Assembly: GCA_949295505.1 (NCBI GenBank)
Contig: CASFLH010000040.1
Span: forward strand, 1 to 44,566
Reading direction: 5' to 3'
DNA length: 44,566 nt
Source: an uncultured Spirochaetales bacterium
GTDB taxonomy: Bacteria; Spirochaetota; Spirochaetia; Sphaerochaetales; Sphaerochaetaceae
Part shown: piece after piece, positions 15,870-24,262 of the stretch
How the letters are laid out: each line of letters begins with the position of its first letter
How positions within the stretch are numbered: the stretch's first letter is position 1
Made by a program: the position numbers and the translations under genes
Notes under the pieces: model-generated
What the model was told of the DNA's origin: nothing
The model's database searches: none
The model's input: only the letters and a program-made list of their open reading frames with translations

Positions 15870-16412
15870 GTGAAGAAACGACTTATCCAGAGTATTGTGA
15901 TTCTCGTCGTCATACTGCTTGTCGGAGCTGTATTCATCATCAAGAGAACGGGGACCGGAAGCGTGGGGGAAATGCAGGAGGCAATCAATGCAAATGCTCA
16001 TGCTCTGCAGGACAGCCGGGCACCTCTTGAGATAGAAGGGTTCACAGCAGAAATGATCCAGAATAATGACAAACCACTTGTCATCGTAATGGGTGAAAGC
16101 TGGTGTCAGCCATGTCTGAGAATGATGCCTGATCTCACGGAGCTAAGCAGGACAACCGACGATGTTGAGATACGATACATGGATCTGGAAAAGAACGAGG
16201 AGGCTTTCCAGTATTTCCCAATACGCGTAACACCGACCATAGCGGTTTTCGAACCTGAGGGAAAACCATTCACGCCACCAGAGAACTCTTCTATCGATTA
16301 CATTCTATACACATACCGTGACAGCGGAGAGCATGCGCTGACCATACATGAAGGGTATCTTACACGATCCCAGCTTGAAGCGATGATTGAGGACATAAGA
16401 AATGCTGGATAA
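15870..16412 (+). CDS. Membrane-anchored thioredoxin-like protein
   Basis: A protein of 180 residues starting at GTG with GGGAGGAAAG just before it. Residues 5-24 are a hydrophobic anchor placing the rest outside the cytoplasmic membrane. The thioredoxin fold carries ESWCQPCLRMMP (Cys79, Cys82) and the cis-proline segment RVTPTIAVF (Pro122). It most likely receives electrons from the CcdA-type protein encoded next, whose start overlaps its end by 11 bases, and reduces periplasmic disulfides or peroxides. CQPC is close to the CxPC sites of reducing thioredoxin-like proteins. Confidence 0.9.
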   Translation: MKKRLIQSIVILVVILLVGAVFIIKRTGTGSVGEMQEAINANAHALQDSRAPLEIEGFTAEMIQNNDKPLVIVMGESWCQPCLRMMPDLTELSRTTDDVEIRYMDLEKNEEAFQYFPIRVTPTIAVFEPEGKPFTPPENSSIDYILYTYRDSGEHALTIHEGYLTRSQLEAMIEDIRNAG

Positions 16413-17088
16413 TCTGCTTGCAACCCTTTCTGAGAGCGTACAGAACGCAGGATGGCTCTCGCCACTGATTGCATTGGCTGCAGGTGTAATCACATCCATC
16501 ACACCCTGCGCGCTTTCACAGATTCCGCTAGTGCTTGGATACGTGGGAAAAGAAGCATCTCCAGGGAAGGCTTTCAGGCTCTCTCTTGTCTATGCCGCAG
16601 GAACAGCTGTCACCTTCACCGCATTCGGCATAGCGGCAGCCCTGCTGGGAACACTGATTGGCAATGCCGGAAGATGGTGGTATCTCATCCTTGGGATCCT
16701 GATGATTCTTATGGCACTGCAGATGTGGGAAATCATCAGCATAATCCCCTCAACCTACCTTGCTGCCGCAAACAGGAAAAGAGGATATATCGGAGCATTG
16801 CTTGCTGGCATACTGGGTGGGATATTCTCCTCACCATGCTCAACTCCTGTGCTTGTAGCTCTGCTGTCAATAGCGGCCTCGGAAGGAGAAGTCGTGAAAG
16901 GTGGTTTCCTTCTCCTTCTCTACTCAATCGGGTGCACTGCGCTGGCTGTCGTTCTAGGCTCATCGCCATCGCTGATACGGAAGCTGGGGATGAGGAAGTC
17001 ATTCAGGACTGTAAGCAAGGCACTCAACATAGCACTTGGCGCCATTGTGCTTGCAATCGGCCTGTATCTGCTCTATCTCGCTTTCTGA
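16402..17088 (+). CDS. ccdA: CcdA/DsbD-family transmembrane electron-transfer protein
   Basis: A protein of 228 residues with six hydrophobic helices and the paired cysteines of CcdA: Cys36 in TSITPCALSQIPLVLGYV and Cys146 in FSSPCSTPVLVALL, each followed by a proline-rich turn typical of the family. It passes reducing power from cytoplasmic thioredoxin across the membrane to extracytoplasmic thioredoxin-like partners, here the gene just upstream. No cytochrome c genes are in the window, so a thiol-reduction role is more likely than cytochrome maturation. Its last 16 bases overlap the convergent gene ending at 17073. Confidence 0.9.
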   Translation: MLDNLLATLSESVQNAGWLSPLIALAAGVITSITPCALSQIPLVLGYVGKEASPGKAFRLSLVYAAGTAVTFTAFGIAAALLGTLIGNAGRWWYLILGILMILMALQMWEIISIIPSTYLAAANRKRGYIGALLAGILGGIFSSPCSTPVLVALLSIAASEGEVVKGGFLLLLYSIGCTALAVVLGSSPSLIRKLGMRKSFRTVSKALNIALGAIVLAIGLYLLYLAF

Positions 17089-17534
17089 ACCTCTTCCGGC
17101 TCAGCAATCTCATCAAGGGAATCGAGGGCAGCGGAAAGGAGAAAACGGATGATTTCCTCCTCATCGTTCATGCCCTGATACGTTCCAAGGCTCTCTTTCT
17201 CCTCTCCTCCATAAAGAGAGACCTTTGGTTCACCGTAGAAGCCTTTCACCCCATATTCTTCCTGAAGTTCCCTGAGAGGCACTCCAATCATAGGTGCCAT
17301 AGCGCGCAGGTCGTCACGCTCGATTGAAACCGCGAAGATATACCGGCCCTGATAATGCACTGTTATTGAATACGGCGTATAGATAACGACATCGGATCCC
17401 ATAAGCTCTGCGTTCCTGTGATAGCGCATCTCGAGATCCGCCGCTTTATAAACTCTGACAACAGCGCTGTCAGGATCCGGTATTGTCGGGAATGTCCCGA
17501 TTATGCTGTCTGTCTCTCTTCTATCAAGAATCAT
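17073..17534 (-). CDS. Hypothetical protein coupled to the YihY/BrkB gene
   Basis: A protein of 153 residues without signal peptide or membrane segments. It has a beta-rich middle (SDVVIYTPYSITVHYQGRYIF) and a long acidic C-terminus (EEEIIRFLLSAALDSLDEIAEP). The start codon overlaps the stop of the upstream yihY-like gene as ATGA, so the two are produced together. I do not recognise the family; it may be a small domain associated with the membrane protein. The 3' end overlaps the ccdA tail by 16 bases. Confidence 0.65.
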   Translation of the reverse strand: MILDRRETDSIIGTFPTIPDPDSAVVRVYKAADLEMRYHRNAELMGSDVVIYTPYSITVHYQGRYIFAVSIERDDLRAMAPMIGVPLRELQEEYGVKGFYGEPKVSLYGGEEKESLGTYQGMNDEEEIIRFLLSAALDSLDEIAEPEEVQKAR

Positions 17535-18778
17535 ACTCGCTCCAGAAGGTTCTCCACCGTAAGGGTACTGGTATCAGCAACCCCGCGATGCAGGAATTCA
17601 GCTGCAACAGCCTCTCCGATAGTCTCTATTGAATTATCATCACCAGCACCGAAAAGCGTGCTGATGACTGCATTGATTCTTATCTGCTCCAGCGGCCTCG
17701 CCGGGACGAATAGCGTACGCTGGGTATTCACGGCCATCACCATCCCGGCATCCTCGAGGTCGGTGATGTATTTTGTAAGCCTGTTGGATGGGATGGCAAG
17801 CTTTCTTATCAGTTCACGCTGGCTCATGGCACCCTCTCCCTTCTGATAACGGTCCGCAATGAGGAGGAGCGCATTGATTGCCTCCGAAATCTGCCGGTAT
17901 GGCGATTCAGAATTGCCGAGGATGAATGTCTTGTCCGGCTTGAACTGATGAGCGAACACAAGCTCCGCGGAAAAGAAAACCGCGAACCAGACGATATAGA
18001 GATACAGCAGCGCAACGAAAATCGAGGCCATGGAACCGTAGATGACAGAATAGCTGACCATCATCGATGCAATTGTCTTGAAGACGGCAGTGATGACCAT
18101 CAGCAGCACGATACATGTCGTCGCACCGATGGATGCAGAAGAGAAACGGATTCTGGAATTGGGAACTGCATAGAAAAGAAGGAAAAGAAGAATCCAGCCG
18201 ACAGCGAATATCAATACGGAATAAAGGAAGCTGCCTGTCGACTCATCGCCTATGACCATCGTGCGCAGCGTATCACCGACCATGCTCTGCAGAGCAAAGA
18301 CCATAACGACCATGAAGGCCCCGATGATGAGGAATGTGAGGAATGCCGTGAAACGCCTCACGGTCCCGGACGATGCATGCGTGCGGAAAATGCTGTTAAT
18401 GACAGTGTAGATCTTATTAACCAGCAGGATGCCGGTGAAGATGAATGATACAAGGCCGATGACACCAAGACTCATCGCGTTTGATGAGAACTGCTCAATG
18501 TATCTCATCAGCTCATGCCCGGTATTCTCTCCGAACGTATCTTCAGCAATAAGGGCAATGAGTTCCATGAACGGCTGCAATACCCCGAACGCTGAAAGAA
18601 ACGCAAAAAGGAATGTAAGACAAGGAATGATGGCAATAAGAGTTGAATAGACCATTCCCGAGGCCATCATAGAGATATTGTCGCGCCCAGTACCCCTGAG
18701 GGCCATCTCAAGCGCCTTGCCATAACGCATCCACCAGTGCCCGAAACGGGCAAGGAATCCATTTTCCTTATCGCTCAT
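17531..18778 (-). CDS. YihY/BrkB family integral membrane protein
   Basis: A protein of 415 residues with six or so hydrophobic helices in the first 290 residues (for example ASGMVYSTLIAIIPCLTFLF, the YihY-typical first helix; later TTCIVLLMVITAVFKTIASM). It is followed by a soluble C-terminal region of about 120 residues that looks like a winged helix (MSQRELIRKLAIPSNRLTKYI). Despite the old name ribonuclease BN, the family's function is unknown. ATG 18778 has AGGGA six bases ahead and overlaps the end of the hydrolase gene by 11 bases; the upstream alternative at 18799 lacks a ribosome site. Confidence 0.87.
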   Translation of the reverse strand: MSDKENGFLARFGHWWMRYGKALEMALRGTGRDNISMMASGMVYSTLIAIIPCLTFLFAFLSAFGVLQPFMELIALIAEDTFGENTGHELMRYIEQFSSNAMSLGVIGLVSFIFTGILLVNKIYTVINSIFRTHASSGTVRRFTAFLTFLIIGAFMVVMVFALQSMVGDTLRTMVIGDESTGSFLYSVLIFAVGWILLFLLFYAVPNSRIRFSSASIGATTCIVLLMVITAVFKTIASMMVSYSVIYGSMASIFVALLYLYIVWFAVFFSAELVFAHQFKPDKTFILGNSESPYRQISEAINALLLIADRYQKGEGAMSQRELIRKLAIPSNRLTKYITDLEDAGMVMAVNTQRTLFVPARPLEQIRINAVISTLFGAGDDNSIETIGEAVAAEFLHRGVADTSTLTVENLLERV

Positions 18779-19694
18779 TCTTTTCCCTGATTGCCTCAAG
18801 TATGAAATCAGAAACTGTCTTCATGACATCATCCTTGTCCGTTTCATTAAGTATCTCATGCCGGTCTCCCTCGAAAAGACGCAGCGTGATATCTCTTATA
18901 CCGGCATCCTTGTACATCTTATACACTTTGCGCACCCCTTTTCCATAGCCGCCAACAGGATCATCGCTGCCCGATATTATAAGCATTGGGATATCCTTGC
19001 GTATCCGGGAGGCAAGTGTACGGTCATTAGCAGTAAACGATCCCTCGATAAGGTCTGCATAGAACTGGGAGGAACAGACAAAGCCGCAAAGCGGATCCTC
19101 ATCATATTTACCGACTTCCTCCCTGTCTTTTGAAAGCCATCCTGTCTCACCCTCTCCCGGGAAATGCCTGACAAAGCTTCCAAAGGCCAGCGTCTGCATA
19201 AACGGATCCACAGCCTTGGAACCACGCTTTCTTGCCCGATGCAGTGCTATTCTTCTGCCGATATGCCCGACAACACCCTGCGATGCACCTGTCCCGCAGA
19301 TGATGACAGCATCATAGGATTCCGAATGCTTCTGAAGACATGTCCGGGTCACGAAAGATCCCATAGAATGACCAAAGAGGACATGAGCGCAATCTGGATT
19401 CTCCTGCATTATCAGCTCATCGACAGACCAGGCATCGGAAACGATGCGCTGCCATCCACCCGTCTCCGCGAACCAGCCCTTCTCATCATTCTCAAGCGTA
19501 TAACCATGTCCTCTATGGTCCTGGGCATATACTGTTATCCCGAACCCATTGAGATACTCGGCAAACCTCTGATAGCGAAGACTATGCTCTGCCATGCCAT
19601 GATTGATATGCAGCGTAGCAATCTGCTTTTCCGCTTTCCAGACACGAAGAAAAATACGATGGCCATCATCCGCTATAAGATATCGTTCTTCCAT
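18768..19694 (-). CDS. Alpha/beta hydrolase, lysophospholipase/monoacylglycerol lipase type
   Basis: A protein of 308 residues with a serine-hydrolase triad: the nucleophile in LFGHSMGSF (Ser110), an Asp in ISGSDDPVGG and a His in GDRHEILNE near the C-terminus. The oxyanion region NHGMAEHSLRY and YAQDHRGHG are typical of the Hydrolase_4 (lysophospholipase/monoglyceride lipase) group. The enzyme should be cytoplasmic and cleave a lipid ester. ATG 19694 is chosen with AGGAG six bases upstream. It is the first of three overlapping minus-strand genes (hydrolase, YihY-like, hypothetical). Confidence 0.88.
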   Translation of the reverse strand: MEERYLIADDGHRIFLRVWKAEKQIATLHINHGMAEHSLRYQRFAEYLNGFGITVYAQDHRGHGYTLENDEKGWFAETGGWQRIVSDAWSVDELIMQENPDCAHVLFGHSMGSFVTRTCLQKHSESYDAVIICGTGASQGVVGHIGRRIALHRARKRGSKAVDPFMQTLAFGSFVRHFPGEGETGWLSKDREEVGKYDEDPLCGFVCSSQFYADLIEGSFTANDRTLASRIRKDIPMLIISGSDDPVGGYGKGVRKVYKMYKDAGIRDITLRLFEGDRHEILNETDKDDVMKTVSDFILEAIREKNER

Positions 19695-19746
19695 TTCTCT
19701 CTCCTGAACAGCCTCTATGAGAAGCTTAACACGGAAACAGGCATAC

Positions 19747-19775
19747 TTGACACCCAATTACAGCAGAAACATACT
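19747..19775 (+). promoter_or_regulatory. Promoter of the yfcE-like gene (leaderless)
   Basis: TTGACA (19747-19752) is a perfect -35 element, 17 bases before CATACT (19770-19775). The predicted transcription start coincides with the ATG at 19782, and no ribosome site precedes that ATG. Confidence 0.6.
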
Positions 19776-19781
19776 CATTGC

Positions 19782-20276
19782 ATGCATCTGATCATCTCTG
19801 ATATCCACGGTTCGGAAGAAGGCATAAGGCTTGTCATGTCGGCAATTGATCATTTCAGGCCGGATGGCATTCTCAGCGCTGGCGATCAATGCCCTGATCC
19901 GATGTTCTCGTCATTCTTTTCATCCCTCATTGCTGTAAGAGGCAACTGCGACAGATTCTACGAATACGATGGGATTGCGTTCCCACCGCTTTCACGTGAC
20001 CTGAATCTCTATGATCACAGAATCATCATGGTCCATGGCCACATATCGGATTCTTCAGACTTCAGCTTAGCCCCTGGCGACGTGTTCATCACAGGGCACA
20101 CCCATGTGCCGCATCTTCAGGAAGAGGATGGTGTTGTATTCTGCAATCCGGGATCACCATCAAGGCCACGTTCTTCTGCAGGACCTACCGCCGCATTGCT
20201 TTCTGCTGAAGGCCTGTCGCTCTTCTCGCTTCTGGACTTCAGCATTCTTAAAGCAATACGCTTCTCCCGTTCATAG
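19782..20276 (+). CDS. YfcE-type metallophosphoesterase
   Basis: A protein of 164 residues with the calcineurin-like metal-binding blocks in order: SDIHG, SAGDQ (a GD block), RGNCD, MVHGH and TGHTHVPH, then CNPGSPSRPR near the end. It is a manganese-type phosphodiesterase of the YfcE group, with an unknown natural substrate. The predicted transcription start is at the ATG itself. The last 160 bases overlap, antisense, the 3' end of the AOR-like gene. The conserved CNPGSPSRPR shows this strand is truly coding there, so the AOR tail is the later extension. Confidence 0.88.
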   Translation: MHLIISDIHGSEEGIRLVMSAIDHFRPDGILSAGDQCPDPMFSSFFSSLIAVRGNCDRFYEYDGIAFPPLSRDLNLYDHRIIMVHGHISDSSDFSLAPGDVFITGHTHVPHLQEEDGVVFCNPGSPSRPRSSAGPTAALLSAEGLSLFSLLDFSILKAIRFSRS

Positions 20277-21844
20277 TACTCCATCAGCTTGACAGAGGAG
20301 ACAGTGGACCCATCTCCGTATGTACTCTCCGGGTCCATTGAAAAATGCTCGTGGATCCTGCCTCCACCCTGGAGGCGCAGCTCATCCATGAGGCTGAGGC
20401 CCTTTCTGAGGATATCCCGGCCTTTGAGTCCATATGCGGAAAACGCCATAGCCGCGATGCGGAGAAGGAACGGGACAGAGAAGATGAATGATGGCAATCT
20501 CCCCCACCATTGGGGAATCACCCCCATAGGGGAATATCCTTCAGATATCAATGCCAGCCTATATGCGCACTCATAAAGCGCCATGATGGCAGCAGCTTTT
20601 TCAGAGAGAGGCCTTGCCGGCAGCAGCCAGGACACTGGAAGCTCCGAATAAAGCCCTAGAATGACAAGCAGCGCACCGGCTTTGTCGCCACGGAGATCCG
20701 TCAGGATCGGGAGATGATCCGATGTCGCTATAGCGTCAGGAAATGCCCGCAGTCCCTGGGAAAGCTTATCCGACAGCCCCCTGTTCTCCCCAATCAGATG
20801 CACAAGACGGACATATTCATCAACACTCCTGTCTCTCAGAAGCGGAATAGCGTAATCCGTCGATGGATGCGATCCGAGGTATGCCAGGAGCGCTCCTGTA
20901 TCAACTGCTCCCAGCCCTTCTTCTCTTACGGCATCGGAGAGCTTCCTCACATTCTCGAGCGAGAAGATTCCAAGATTGCTTCCCAGCATGATGCACTCCT
21001 GCCATGATGGCAGAATCGCATTGTCCCTGGTACGCCTTCCGCATGAGAACGCGCAATCCTGACATGAATCCGGGAATACCCCATATGCATCCGCGGCAGC
21101 TCTTCCATCCAGAAAGAAAGCCCGCGGATCAAATCTGTCGCTGTAATAGCGTACAGGAAGCCATCCAAGCCGGAGGGCGGAATCGATATACCTGCCACCA
21201 CCTTCTTTCTTCAGGGCCTTGGAAATCCTGCTGCGCTCCTGATGGCGCATCGCCCTCTTTTCCGCCAATCCGCTTCCGATACTGTCCTTGCGGGAGAAAC
21301 CTGGCAGCACGATTGCTTTTATATTCTTCCATCCAAGAAGACAGCCAAGGCCCATGGCAGCGACTTCCCTGCCATCGCACTGGAGAGATGCATACAGGAC
21401 ACCGTTCTCCCCTGCCCGCCCGATGGCAAGAGAGACATCTGTCATATTCTTCCTTGCTTCCTTCCCTGCCTCCAGAGCTGTAAGCCCCTTCAGCGCATCG
21501 GCAGGAGACATCTCAGCGCCATCTGCATTTATTGAAAGCATCTGCATTTTGCGCGCACGGCCTGTTATGACGACAGCCTCATAACCTAATCGGTAAAGGG
21601 AGTAGCCCGGGGCAAGACCGGATGAGGAGGCGACCATCCGGCCTGTAATCGGAGAGCGGAACACAAACGAGAAGAATGCAGAACCCTGAAAGCGCAGAGC
21701 CCTTTCAGATGGCGCTGTGATAATCACAGGCTGCTGATTCTCGTACTCCCTGTACAGGCTGATGGCAAGCTCGAGACCCCGGAGATTGCCTGCCTCCTTC
21801 CTCTCTGTCTCCTCCCTGCCAAGATGTATAACAAGCACTGACAT
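20117..21844 (-). CDS. Aldehyde:ferredoxin oxidoreductase (AOR)-like protein, divergent
   Basis: A protein of 575 residues with the AOR domain order. The N-terminal tungstopterin-binding part has GREVAAMGLGCLLGWKNIKAI, close to the family consensus. A C-x2-C-x3-C motif follows (DSCQDCAFSC, Cys261, Cys264, Cys268) for three of the four [4Fe-4S] ligands, then the LGSNLGI and LGAVDTGALLAYL segments. The fourth ligand Cys, expected in an LGLCxF-like motif, appears to be Tyr in ILGLYSEL. A degenerate or altered-cluster oxidoreductase is therefore likely. ATG 21844 is taken, with TATAAT seven bases upstream and no ribosome site. About 50 C-terminal residues lie antisense to the yfcE-like gene and look unconserved. 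Confidence 0.75.
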   Translation of the reverse strand: MSVLVIHLGREETERKEAGNLRGLELAISLYREYENQQPVIITAPSERALRFQGSAFFSFVFRSPITGRMVASSSGLAPGYSLYRLGYEAVVITGRARKMQMLSINADGAEMSPADALKGLTALEAGKEARKNMTDVSLAIGRAGENGVLYASLQCDGREVAAMGLGCLLGWKNIKAIVLPGFSRKDSIGSGLAEKRAMRHQERSRISKALKKEGGGRYIDSALRLGWLPVRYYSDRFDPRAFFLDGRAAADAYGVFPDSCQDCAFSCGRRTRDNAILPSWQECIMLGSNLGIFSLENVRKLSDAVREEGLGAVDTGALLAYLGSHPSTDYAIPLLRDRSVDEYVRLVHLIGENRGLSDKLSQGLRAFPDAIATSDHLPILTDLRGDKAGALLVILGLYSELPVSWLLPARPLSEKAAAIMALYECAYRLALISEGYSPMGVIPQWWGRLPSFIFSVPFLLRIAAMAFSAYGLKGRDILRKGLSLMDELRLQGGGRIHEHFSMDPESTYGDGSTVSSVKLMEYYEREKRIALRMLKSRSEKSDRPSAESNAAVGPAEERGLDGDPGLQNTTPSSS

Positions 21845-21856
21845 GTGCACGATTAT

Positions 21857-21877
21857 ATTCCGTAATCGGAAAAAGGG
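21857..21877. promoter_or_regulatory. Divergent -10 elements of the AOR-like and DUF4186 genes
   Basis: On the minus strand TATAAT (21852-21857) is seven bases before the AOR ATG. On the plus strand TACTAT (about 21880-21885) is followed by CATGCC and the ATG at 21891. Both starts lack ribosome sites, so both transcripts are probably leaderless. Confidence 0.45.
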
Positions 21878-21890
21878 ATACTATCATGCC

Positions 21891-22259
21891 ATGACAGATA
21901 AGGAATGGGCAGAATTCGAATCAAGAAGGGAACAGTCCCCGTTCAGGATGCGTTTCCATCTCCGCGGTAGGGAAAGGGAATATGCAGCTGTGAAAGGAAG
22001 GGAGATTATCGAGCAGCACGCATACGAGTTCGTCAAAAAGCGTCTTGCGCCGGCAGAGCCTGCAAACGATGGAAAGCAGACACCCATGAAAGGCCATCCT
22101 GTCTTCATCGCACAGCATGCAACAGCCTGCTGCTGCCGCAGCTGTCTGATGAAATGGCACGGAATCGGGAAAGGCAAGCCCCTGAACGATGAGGAGATTG
22201 GATATATTGTCTCAGTGATAATGAGATGGATTGACATGGAAATGAATGGCAATTGCTGA
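21891..22259 (+). CDS. DUF4186 family protein
   Basis: A protein of 122 residues with the family hallmarks: FRMRFHL, DGKQTPMKGHP, FIAQHATACCCRSCLMKWHG and IGKGKPL. The HATxxCCRxC-KWHGI pattern, rich in Cys and His, looks like a metal-binding site, but no biochemical function is known. The start at 21891 is the methionine just before the conserved region; a -10-like TACTAT lies six bases ahead of it. The uridine-kinase-like gene follows 40 bases downstream with its own -10 element. Confidence 0.88.
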   Translation: MTDKEWAEFESRREQSPFRMRFHLRGREREYAAVKGREIIEQHAYEFVKKRLAPAEPANDGKQTPMKGHPVFIAQHATACCCRSCLMKWHGIGKGKPLNDEEIGYIVSVIMRWIDMEMNGNC

Positions 22260-22286
22260 CATTCTTCATACTGTCCATCCATATGC

Positions 22287-22292
22287 TATACT
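22287..22292 (+). promoter_or_regulatory. -10 element of the uridine-kinase-like gene
   Basis: TATACT is seven bases before the ATG at 22300, with no ribosome site in between; the transcript probably starts at or next to the ATG. Confidence 0.45.
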
Positions 22293-22299
22293 TTCGGCT

Positions 22300-23955
22300 A
22301 TGGAAATGCTGAAACTGACACTTGACGGGAAAAAGCTTGAAGTACCGAAAGGCACGAAGCTCATTGCGCTTCTGGACGAGACGAGAGATCTGTCTTATCA
22401 CTCGGATCCGGTCATCGCAGCGGAAGTGAACGGTACTCTTGTGTCACTTGCGGAACCTCTTGCGGGCAATGCCACGATAAAAACAGTATCTCTTATCTCT
22501 CCCTTCGGGAAACGCATATACAGAAAAAGCCTCTGCTTCCTCCTCTCGTACGCGTCATCTGTTCTCGCTCCCGAAAGAACACTCATCATCGGGCACAGTC
22601 TGGGTGACGGATACTATTTTCGCTACAGGGATGGTGGGAAACCAGATACTGAAAAGCTCCGGGCCGTCATGAAGGGAGCCATAGAGAGCGACATCCCGAT
22701 AGAACTTGTGGAGCTGACTCATGACGAAGCGCTTGGATACGCCACCCAGCGCGGGCTGAAGGAAACTGCGGAGCTTCTGGAGACGATGAACAGATCCTTC
22801 TATCGCTTCGCAAGAATCGGCACGTGTCTGGAAATGTACTATGAGCCAATGCTGCCTTCGCTGAGATATCTGGAAGTATGGGATCTGCAGGAATACGAAG
22901 ATGGGCTCCTTCTGAGATATCCTCAGAGCCGCAGCCCTCATGCCCTGATGCCTTTTACTGACAATCCGCTCCTTTTCTCTGTATTCAATGAGAACAAGCG
23001 CTATGCCAGTATTCTCGGGATTGCGTCAATCGGGGAACTGAACAGACATATAGTATCAGGGGAAATCGGGAAGACCATTCTTCTCTCCGAGGCACTGCAG
23101 CGACGACGTATCTCGGATATCTCAAGGATGATAGCCGCAAGGGAAACAGTGAAGGCCGTATTCATTGCAGGGCCGTCATCATCCGGCAAGACAACATTCT
23201 CCATGAGGCTCTCTGATGAGCTGAGAGTCGATGGCTATTCACCGATCAGGATATCGCTGGATGACTATTATCTTCCAACGGAGCGAATCCCGCTTGATGA
23301 GGAAGGGAAACGCGACTATGAAGTTCTGGAAGCGCTTGATCTGCCGCTTCTGAGGGAACAGCTTTCAGCGCTTGTCAGAGGTGATGAGGTATATCTAGCG
23401 CAGTTCTCATTCAAGGATAAGAAAACGGCTTTCAGTAAAGATCCGATAAAGATGGAAAAGAATTCCATCCTCGTAATAGAAGGAATACATGGACTCAACC
23501 CCGCTCTCATTCCGGAACTGCCACAAGAACAGGGATTCAGGGTATATATATCCGCGCTCACTCAGGTGAATCTCGACACGAGATCACGAATCAGCACGAC
23601 CGACAACAGAATCCTCCGTCGCATGGTACGCGATAACCGCACAAGAGGCTTTGATGCCGTTGAGACTCTTTCAAGATGGCCGTCTGTGGAACGCGGAGAG
23701 AAGAATCACATATTCCCGTTCCAGAACAACGCTGACATCATGATCAACAGCGCACTGGAGTATGAGATGGGAGTTCTAAAACCTTATGCGGTGCCCCTTC
23801 TGATGTCAGTCGGAAAGGAAAATGGGGATGCATACATCAGCGCGCGCAGGCTGCTTGACTTCCTTGACTATATATGCCCGATTCCAGCAGACAATGTCCC
23901 TCCCGATTCGATTCTCCGGGAATTCATCGGAGGATCAGTGTACGCAGCTACCTGA
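22300..23955 (+). CDS. TGS / ThrRS-like / uridine-kinase-like fusion protein
   Basis: A protein of 552 residues. It opens with a TGS domain (about 1-62, LDGKKLEVPKGTKLIALLD), continues with a segment resembling the second additional domain of threonyl-tRNA synthetase (HSLGDGYYFRY), and ends with a P-loop kinase related to uridine kinase and phosphoribulokinase: Walker A GPSSSGKT at 291-298, SLDDYYLPTERIPLDEEG, ILVIEGIHGLNP. Such TGS-Udk fusions are widespread in anaerobes, with an unclear substrate; uridine/cytidine phosphorylation is assumed from the fold only. The start could also be the methionine two residues later. The 3' end overlaps the convergent HTH gene by eight bases. Confidence 0.85.
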   Translation: MEMLKLTLDGKKLEVPKGTKLIALLDETRDLSYHSDPVIAAEVNGTLVSLAEPLAGNATIKTVSLISPFGKRIYRKSLCFLLSYASSVLAPERTLIIGHSLGDGYYFRYRDGGKPDTEKLRAVMKGAIESDIPIELVELTHDEALGYATQRGLKETAELLETMNRSFYRFARIGTCLEMYYEPMLPSLRYLEVWDLQEYEDGLLLRYPQSRSPHALMPFTDNPLLFSVFNENKRYASILGIASIGELNRHIVSGEIGKTILLSEALQRRRISDISRMIAARETVKAVFIAGPSSSGKTTFSMRLSDELRVDGYSPIRISLDDYYLPTERIPLDEEGKRDYEVLEALDLPLLREQLSALVRGDEVYLAQFSFKDKKTAFSKDPIKMEKNSILVIEGIHGLNPALIPELPQEQGFRVYISALTQVNLDTRSRISTTDNRILRRMVRDNRTRGFDAVETLSRWPSVERGEKNHIFPFQNNADIMINSALEYEMGVLKPYAVPLLMSVGKENGDAYISARRLLDFLDYICPIPADNVPPDSILREFIGGSVYAAT

Positions 23956-24262
23956 TGACATAGACCGTATGGGACTCTGTCAGCACATCAGGGTAGCGCT
24001 GAATCATGTTCATCAGCCTCAGCGCCGGTCCTGACGGTTCATTATGCCCGCTCTCCCAGGCCTCAACGGTTTTCTCCGAAACCCCGAGAAGCTCCGCGAA
24101 TAGGCCAACGGAAAGATGAAGGCGCAGCCTCAGTGTCCTGATCTCATCATTTGTATAAGACTGCAGAGGCTCGATCTTCAGGAATTTATTGCGCTTGGTG
24201 AGGACGCCGTTCTTCCTTGGATACAGAGCGTCCCTCACCTCTTCAAGGTATACGCTGATCAT
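23948..24262 (-). CDS. HigA/NadS-like helix-turn-helix protein coupled to nifU
   Basis: A protein of 104 residues with an XRE-type helix-turn-helix: RLHLSVGLFAELLGVSEKTV, then WESGHNEPSGPALRLM, the wording of the NadS/HigA antitoxin-like family. It starts inside the nifU stop (ATGA) and is thus translated with nifS-nifU. No HigB/RelE toxin gene is adjacent: on the other side is the convergent kinase. It may be a free-standing transcription factor, perhaps sensing Fe-S status in place of IscR, or an orphaned antitoxin. Confidence 0.8.
   Translation of the reverse strand: MISVYLEEVRDALYPRKNGVLTKRNKFLKIEPLQSYTNDEIRTLRLRLHLSVGLFAELLGVSEKTVEAWESGHNEPSGPALRLMNMIQRYPDVLTESHTVYVIR

Noticed and set aside
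19164..19781. Long upstream extension of the yfcE-like reading frame on the plus strand
   Set aside because: It is antisense to the well-supported alpha/beta hydrolase; the phosphoesterase family begins at the ATG 19782.
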